In this document: piece by piece, positions 14,018-16,952 of the stretch | Layout: the number at the start of each line of letters is the position of its first letter | Numbering within the stretch: the first letter of the stretch is position 1 | Assembly (NCBI GenBank): GCA_051004815.1 | Contig: JBPCJY010000123.1 | Location: 1 to 16,952 of the forward strand | Origin: JBBQXY01 sp051004815 | Lineage (GTDB): Bacteria > Chloroflexota > Ktedonobacteria > Ktedonobacterales > Ktedonobacteraceae | Direction of reading: 5' to 3' | DNA length: 16,952 nt | Made by a program: the position numbers and the translations under genes | The notes under the pieces: generated by a model | The model's database searches: none | The model's input: only the letters and a program-made list of their open reading frames with translations | Told to the model about the DNA's origin: nothing

Positions 14018-15658
14018 ATGGAAGGCATCTCGAAAAGTTGCTCCTTGTGGTGGCAACGTGGGGTCATCTATCAGATTTACCCCCGCTCGTTCGCGGATGC
14101 CAACGCCGATGGCGTTGGAGACCTGCTGGGCATCACTTCAAAGCTCGACTATCTCGCGTGGCTTGGGATCGATGCCATCTGGCTTTCTCCGATCTATCCG
14201 TCCCCGATGGCCGACTTCGGGTACGATATCAGTGACTACACAGCTATACACCCAATGTTCGGAACTCTCCACGACTTCGACACATTGCTTGCGGAGGCGC
14301 ATCAACGCCACATCAAGGTCATCCTTGACTACGTTCCCAATCACACTTCCGATCAGCATCCATGGTTCCAGGAGTCCCGCTCATCACTCGACAATCCGCG
14401 ACGCGACTGGTATATCTGGCACGATCCCGCGCCGGATGGTGGGCTTCCCAACAACTGGCTCAGCGTATTTGGAGGGCCAGCATGGACCTTTGATAAGCAG
14501 ACTGGACAATACTACTACCATGCCCACCTCCCCGAGCAGCCCGACCTGAACTGGCATCATCCCCAGGTGCGGGAGGCGATGCTAGCAATCCTGCGTTTCT
14601 GGCTCGACAGAGGCGTGGACGGATTCCGCGTAGATGCGCTGAGGCACCTGCTGAAAGACCGCGAGTTCCGCGATAATCCGCTGAATCAAGGTAGCGGGCC
14701 ACGACGGGGTACCTTTGACACGCTGTCGCCGCTCTACACGACCGATCTCCCAGAGGTGCATGAAGTCATGGCCGAGTTGCGCCGGGAATTAGATACCTAT
14801 GGAGTTGGCGGTGAAGATCGTCTGCTAATCGGGGAACTCTATCTCCCCATCAATCGACTTGTTCGTTACTATGGCGAAGGCAACACTGGCATTCATCTGC
14901 CAGCCAATTTCCATCTCATCTCGACACCCTGGGACTCGGACAAGATCGCGCAGTTGATCACCGCATACGAGGCAGCCTTGCCCCTTGACTCCTGGCCGAA
15001 TTGGGTGCTGGGGAACCACGACCGTAGCCGTCTGGCCAGTCGGATAGGGGAGGCGCAAGCACGCGTTGCGGCAATGCTTCTGCTCACTCTAAGGGGCACG
15101 CCAACCCTCTATTACGGTGACGAACTAGGCATGCACGATACCGATATCCCACCCGAAAAGATTCAGGACCCTGTCGAAAAGAATTTGCCAGGACAAGGTC
15201 TTGGCAGAGACCCAGAACGCACCCCAATGCAATGGGATGCCACCGCAAATGCTGGCTTTTGCCCATCAACAGTCACACCCTGGCTACCAGTCTCCAGCGA
15301 TTATGTCACGGTCAATGTTACCAGCGAACGAGCAGCCCCCGCCTCCATGCTCTCGCTCTATCGCGCACTCCTTACCTTGCGTCGTGCGGAACCCGCTTTC
15401 TCCATTGGCGATTACATCTCCATTGAGTCCGATGAGACCAATGAGACCAACGGACATCTGCTTACGTATCGGCGTCAATGGCAGGACAAAAGCTTTCTCA
15501 TCGTCTTAAACATAGGAGATGAGGCGCAAACCCTCACAACATCGGCATTGCGAGGACACATTGTGTTGACAACCGCGCTCGATCGTCAGGGAGAAGCAGT
15601 CACCGAGGAACTGAACTTGCAGGGGAACGAGGGCGTCATTGTAGCATTACAAAGCTAA
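14018..15658 (+). CDS. GH13-family alpha-glucosidase (oligo-1,4/1,6-glucosidase type)
   Basis: The predicted product is 546 residues and lacks a signal peptide, so it is probably a cytoplasmic enzyme releasing glucose from maltose-type oligosaccharides; transglucosylation is possible. The opening WWQRGVIYQIYPRSFAD and DGVGDLLGI are typical of GH13 alpha-glucosidases. Conserved region I DYVPNH is at 104-109, the nucleophile region GFRVDAL holds D206, the acid/base is E273 in IGELYLP, and the transition-state Asp is D335 in GNHDRSR. LNWHHPQVREAM (178-189) is also characteristic. The C-terminal beta domain (about 460-546) is complete. A purine-rich AGAGAGGA lies about 11 bases upstream of ATG 14018, and TAGAAT at 13953-13958 is a possible -10 box without a convincing -35. 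It is transcribed alone, with no sugar-transport genes beside it. The exact bond specificity cannot be read by eye. Confidence 0.92.
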   Translation: MEGISKSCSLWWQRGVIYQIYPRSFADANADGVGDLLGITSKLDYLAWLGIDAIWLSPIYPSPMADFGYDISDYTAIHPMFGTLHDFDTLLAEAHQRHIKVILDYVPNHTSDQHPWFQESRSSLDNPRRDWYIWHDPAPDGGLPNNWLSVFGGPAWTFDKQTGQYYYHAHLPEQPDLNWHHPQVREAMLAILRFWLDRGVDGFRVDALRHLLKDREFRDNPLNQGSGPRRGTFDTLSPLYTTDLPEVHEVMAELRRELDTYGVGGEDRLLIGELYLPINRLVRYYGEGNTGIHLPANFHLISTPWDSDKIAQLITAYEAALPLDSWPNWVLGNHDRSRLASRIGEAQARVAAMLLLTLRGTPTLYYGDELGMHDTDIPPEKIQDPVEKNLPGQGLGRDPERTPMQWDATANAGFCPSTVTPWLPVSSDYVTVNVTSERAAPASMLSLYRALLTLRRAEPAFSIGDYISIESDETNETNGHLLTYRRQWQDKSFLIVLNIGDEAQTLTTSALRGHIVLTTALDRQGEAVTEELNLQGNEGVIVALQS

Positions 15659-15676
15659 GTCCCATGTTCCTATGAC

Positions 15677-15828
15677 AAGCGGGGATGCAAGGGGCAGCAG
15701 CCCCTTGACTGAGGTCTGGGGCTGTGTCCCAGTTCTCCCTCCCTTTCCCGTAAAGCGGGGATGCAAGGGGCAGCAGCCCCTTGACTGGGGACTGGGGCGC
15801 AGCCCTAGTCTCTCCCTCTCCTCCTTGC
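15677..15828. repeat. Two tandem 76-bp GC-rich repeats between converging genes
   Basis: Units start at 15677 and 15753. The first 30-odd bases (from GCGGGGATGC to CCCCTTGACT) are identical, and the rest diverges but keeps a CTGGGGC block and C/T-rich tail. Each unit contains a small hairpin, AAGGGGC-AGCA-GCCCCTT (15689-15706 and 15765-15782), which could serve as a weak terminator for the alpha-glucosidase gene. Confidence 0.8.
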
Positions 15829-15842
15829 CGCCGTAGGCGGCA
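15826..15842. terminator. Short GC-rich hairpin between the alpha-glucosidase and VOC genes
   Basis: TGCCGCC and GGCGGCA pair perfectly around the loop GTA. It lies 24 bases after the stop of the minus-strand VOC gene. Neither direction has a strong T-run, so a role in termination is only likely by position. Confidence 0.4.
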
Positions 15843-15865
15843 TTCAAATGAAGGTTGTCAGACCA

Positions 15866-16237
15866 CTAATTACGAGGGGGCAACTGCTGTAATGACCATT
15901 TATTCCCATCGGGATCATTAAAATAGATAAATGATCCCCAGGGCAATACTTCGACCTCACTGACTTCAGCACCTCGTTTTACGAGTTCGTCGCGTACTTT
16001 CTGGGCATCCGCTACCACCATCTGTAGACCTACGACCGATCCCGGCTGCGCGTCTGTAATTCCCTCCCCAATAGCTATCGAGCAGGCGGAACCAGGCGGT
16101 GTGAGCTGGACAAAACGAAGCGTAGGAGTGACCCTCTGGTCAAAATCCGCATTAAACCCTATCTTTTCAGTATAGAAAGCCTTTGCGCGGTCCACATCCG
16201 AGACGGGGACCATTATTAATTCTAATTTCATTTCCAT
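15866..16237 (-). CDS. VOC-family (glyoxalase/bleomycin-resistance-like) protein
   Basis: The predicted product is 123 residues, a single VOC module with the two beta-alpha-beta-beta-beta halves. The first half opens LELIMVPVSDVDRAKAFYTE followed by KIGFNADF. The second has VVADAQKVRDELVKRGAEV and ends with FIYFNDPDGNKWSLQQL. This ending is diagnostic of the superfamily, but the usual glutamate of 'NxxELxE' is replaced by Ser/Gln, and the N-terminal ligand position is not His, so a metal-dependent glyoxalase activity is doubtful. Relatives include sequestering resistance proteins and small dioxygenases; the substrate is unknown. There is no ribosome site before ATG 16237, and a consensus promoter places transcription at or next to the start codon, so the mRNA is probably leaderless. 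Starting at the second ATG (16231) would remove two residues only. Confidence 0.88.
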   Translation of the reverse strand: MEMKLELIMVPVSDVDRAKAFYTEKIGFNADFDQRVTPTLRFVQLTPPGSACSIAIGEGITDAQPGSVVGLQMVVADAQKVRDELVKRGAEVSEVEVLPWGSFIYFNDPDGNKWSLQQLPPRN

Positions 16238-16243
16238 AGCGTA

Positions 16244-16272
16244 AAGATACGAGAAATTACGTAAAATGTCAA
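16244..16272 (-). promoter_or_regulatory. Promoter of the VOC gene, predicted leaderless transcript
   Basis: Read on the minus strand, TTGACA (16267-16272) and TATCTT (16244-16249) are separated by 17 bases. Only six bases lie between the -10 box and ATG 16237, so transcription would start at about the A of the start codon. This fits the missing Shine-Dalgarno sequence. Confidence 0.7.
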
Positions 16273-16476
16273 GGCAAGATGACGTTTTCCCTGTTACCCG
16301 ATGCCATCCCGACTTTTGTGTAACTACAGTATCCGTACAGGTAAAAGGGTTAGGAAGCTCGTTTGTCTTTCCTGTATGGACTTTCTTACTGATGAGCTTG
16401 GATATCCTCTAAACTAACTACCGATATCCTCAAAACACCCTCTTATGATTGCGCTCCCTACCCATTCCTCACCCCC

Positions 16477-16698
16477 TCAACCCGCCTCCACCGACATTTC
16501 CCCGTCCATTTTCTTATCAATCTCCTCGTCGAGTTGCTCGCCTTCTTGCTCGATGGTCTCTAGTGACTTGCGGTCAGGTTCGGGCAATACGAAGGTCAGC
16601 AGGAAACCAACAATGGAATCAATGGCGGCGAAGCCCATTGCGCCGGGTAGAAAGACACTGCTGAGCAACATAGGAAAGACGAACCCTGCCTGTTTGTG
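16477..16698 (-). pseudogene. C-terminal stub of a major facilitator superfamily transporter
   Basis: The open frame reads GFVFPMLLSSVFLPGAMGFA, then an aliphatic segment (AIDSIVGFLLTFVLPEP) and DRKSLETIEQE, ending in an acidic tail. This is the last transmembrane helix and the conserved 'LPE..G.SLE' cytoplasmic end of an MFS (sugar/organic acid porter-like) protein. An in-frame stop (16699-16701) cuts it off, so about nine tenths of a usual 400-450 residue transporter is missing. It could only be a remnant. Its breakpoint coincides with the upstream region of the SNF2-like gene, which suggests a deletion or rearrangement joined unrelated DNA here. Confidence 0.6.
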
Positions 16699-16722
16699 CT
16701 ATGATAGCCAAAACGTTATATA
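16694..16722 (+). promoter_or_regulatory. Possible promoter of the SNF2-like gene
   Basis: TTGTGC (16694-16699) and TATATA (16717-16722) are 17 bases apart, though the -35 box is poor. A TGCTATGAT extended -10 element at 16698-16705 is an alternative. Either would place the start 35-60 bases before the coding region. Confidence 0.3.
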
Positions 16723-16763
16723 TACACCATCCACACAAACCCCTACCAGTCGGAGGAACTGTT

Positions 16764-16952
16764 TTGATCGTCCTACACGCTCTTTGGGATCATCGCCTAT
16801 CCGAAAAATTACATATCTGGGCAGAAGCATCCAATCTATTGCTCGCCTCTGCCACGAAACGTGGTGGGCGGCAAGCAGAAGTGCAGCCATCGCATCAGCA
16901 CCCCTACGCGCTCAGTCATGCCCTGTTGCGGGAAGCGATAAACGAACTCGCC
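16764..16952 (+). CDS. SNF2-family helicase/ATPase, N-terminal fragment (runs off the right edge)
   Basis: An open frame begins at TTG 16764, six bases after a strong GGAGGA ribosome site (16752-16757), and is open for 63 codons to the window edge. The start reads IVLHALWDHRLSEKLHIWAE, then ASNLLLASATKR and HPYALSHALLREAI. Large bacterial SNF2 (HepA/RapA-like) ATPases with an N-terminal SNF2-associated domain typically open 'MIVLHG.W......LWGE', followed after some 40 residues by 'HP'. These proteins are dsDNA translocases; some take part in defence systems. No ATPase motif lies within the window, so the identification rests on the first 25 residues and is tentative. The overlapping minus-strand frame at 16699-16890 is regarded as a shadow. 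Confidence 0.6.
   Translation, partial: MIVLHALWDHRLSEKLHIWAEASNLLLASATKRGGRQAEVQPSHQHPYALSHALLREAINELA

Noticed and set aside
13501..14235. A 244-codon plus-strand frame spanning the jetA 5' end and the alpha-glucosidase start
   Set aside because: It crosses a MITE-like element and two real genes in other frames, and its translation lacks any conserved pattern.
16401..16436. Two GATATCCTC boxes 22 bases apart in the region upstream of the VOC gene
   Set aside because: They are short, do not form a palindrome pair and are not near a recognised promoter; chance cannot be excluded.

Overview
The window looks like chromosomal DNA of a Ktedonobacteria-type member of Chloroflexota. This is an inference from gene style: a PknB-like kinase opening with a 'LGNYQLIRLLG' type start, an Rpn-type fragment with GREEG repeats, many GC-rich interspersed repeats and hairpins between genes, and a SNF2-type protein starting 'IVLHALWD'. 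GC content is moderate. No rRNA, tRNA or CRISPR array was found.

Layout, left to right. (1) Positions 1-605, minus strand: a decayed Rpn/PD-(D/E)XK-type gene with a frameshift and no N-terminus, running off the left edge. (2) Positions 547-3822, plus strand: a promoter inside that remnant, then three tightly packed genes: a Ser/Thr kinase with a C-terminal beta-rich domain, a CHAT-family cysteine peptidase with its His and Cys, and a 111-residue protein resembling the Trypco/Pepco standalone domains of peptidase-based conflict systems. A long hairpin closes the unit. (3) Positions 3817-5871, minus strand: a PadR regulator and an FAD-dependent monooxygenase in one operon, with a consensus promoter overlapped by a perfect 36-bp palindrome. 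(4) Positions 5880-6178: repeat-rich DNA without a gene. (5) Positions 6179-13664, minus strand: jetA-jetB-jetC of a type II Wadjet (SMC/MukBEF-like) system. No JetD nuclease gene is found where it is normally expected. (6) Positions 13665-14017: a MITE-like element. Part of it is an inverted copy of a repeat lying on the other side of the jet operon. (7) Positions 14018-15658, plus strand: a GH13 alpha-glucosidase, followed by tandem 76-bp repeats. (8) Positions 15866-16272, minus strand: a VOC-family protein with a consensus promoter that suggests a leaderless mRNA. (9) Positions 16477-16698: the C-terminal stub of an MFS transporter. (10) Position 16764 to the right edge, plus strand: the beginning of a SNF2-family helicase-like gene.

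The two parts most relevant to defence are the kinase-CHAT-Pepco cassette and the jetABC operon. The cassette reads as a signalling-controlled protease module: the kinase would sense or transmit, the peptidase would be the effector, and the small protein would be an adaptor or regulator. JetABC would form an SMC complex that recognises foreign circular DNA, but the missing nuclease leaves open whether it acts as Wadjet, borrows a JetD from elsewhere, or has another role. Together with the Rpn remnant, truncated genes and many repeats, the window looks like an accessory, recombination-prone region. All functional statements rest on reading motifs by eye; no database search was run.
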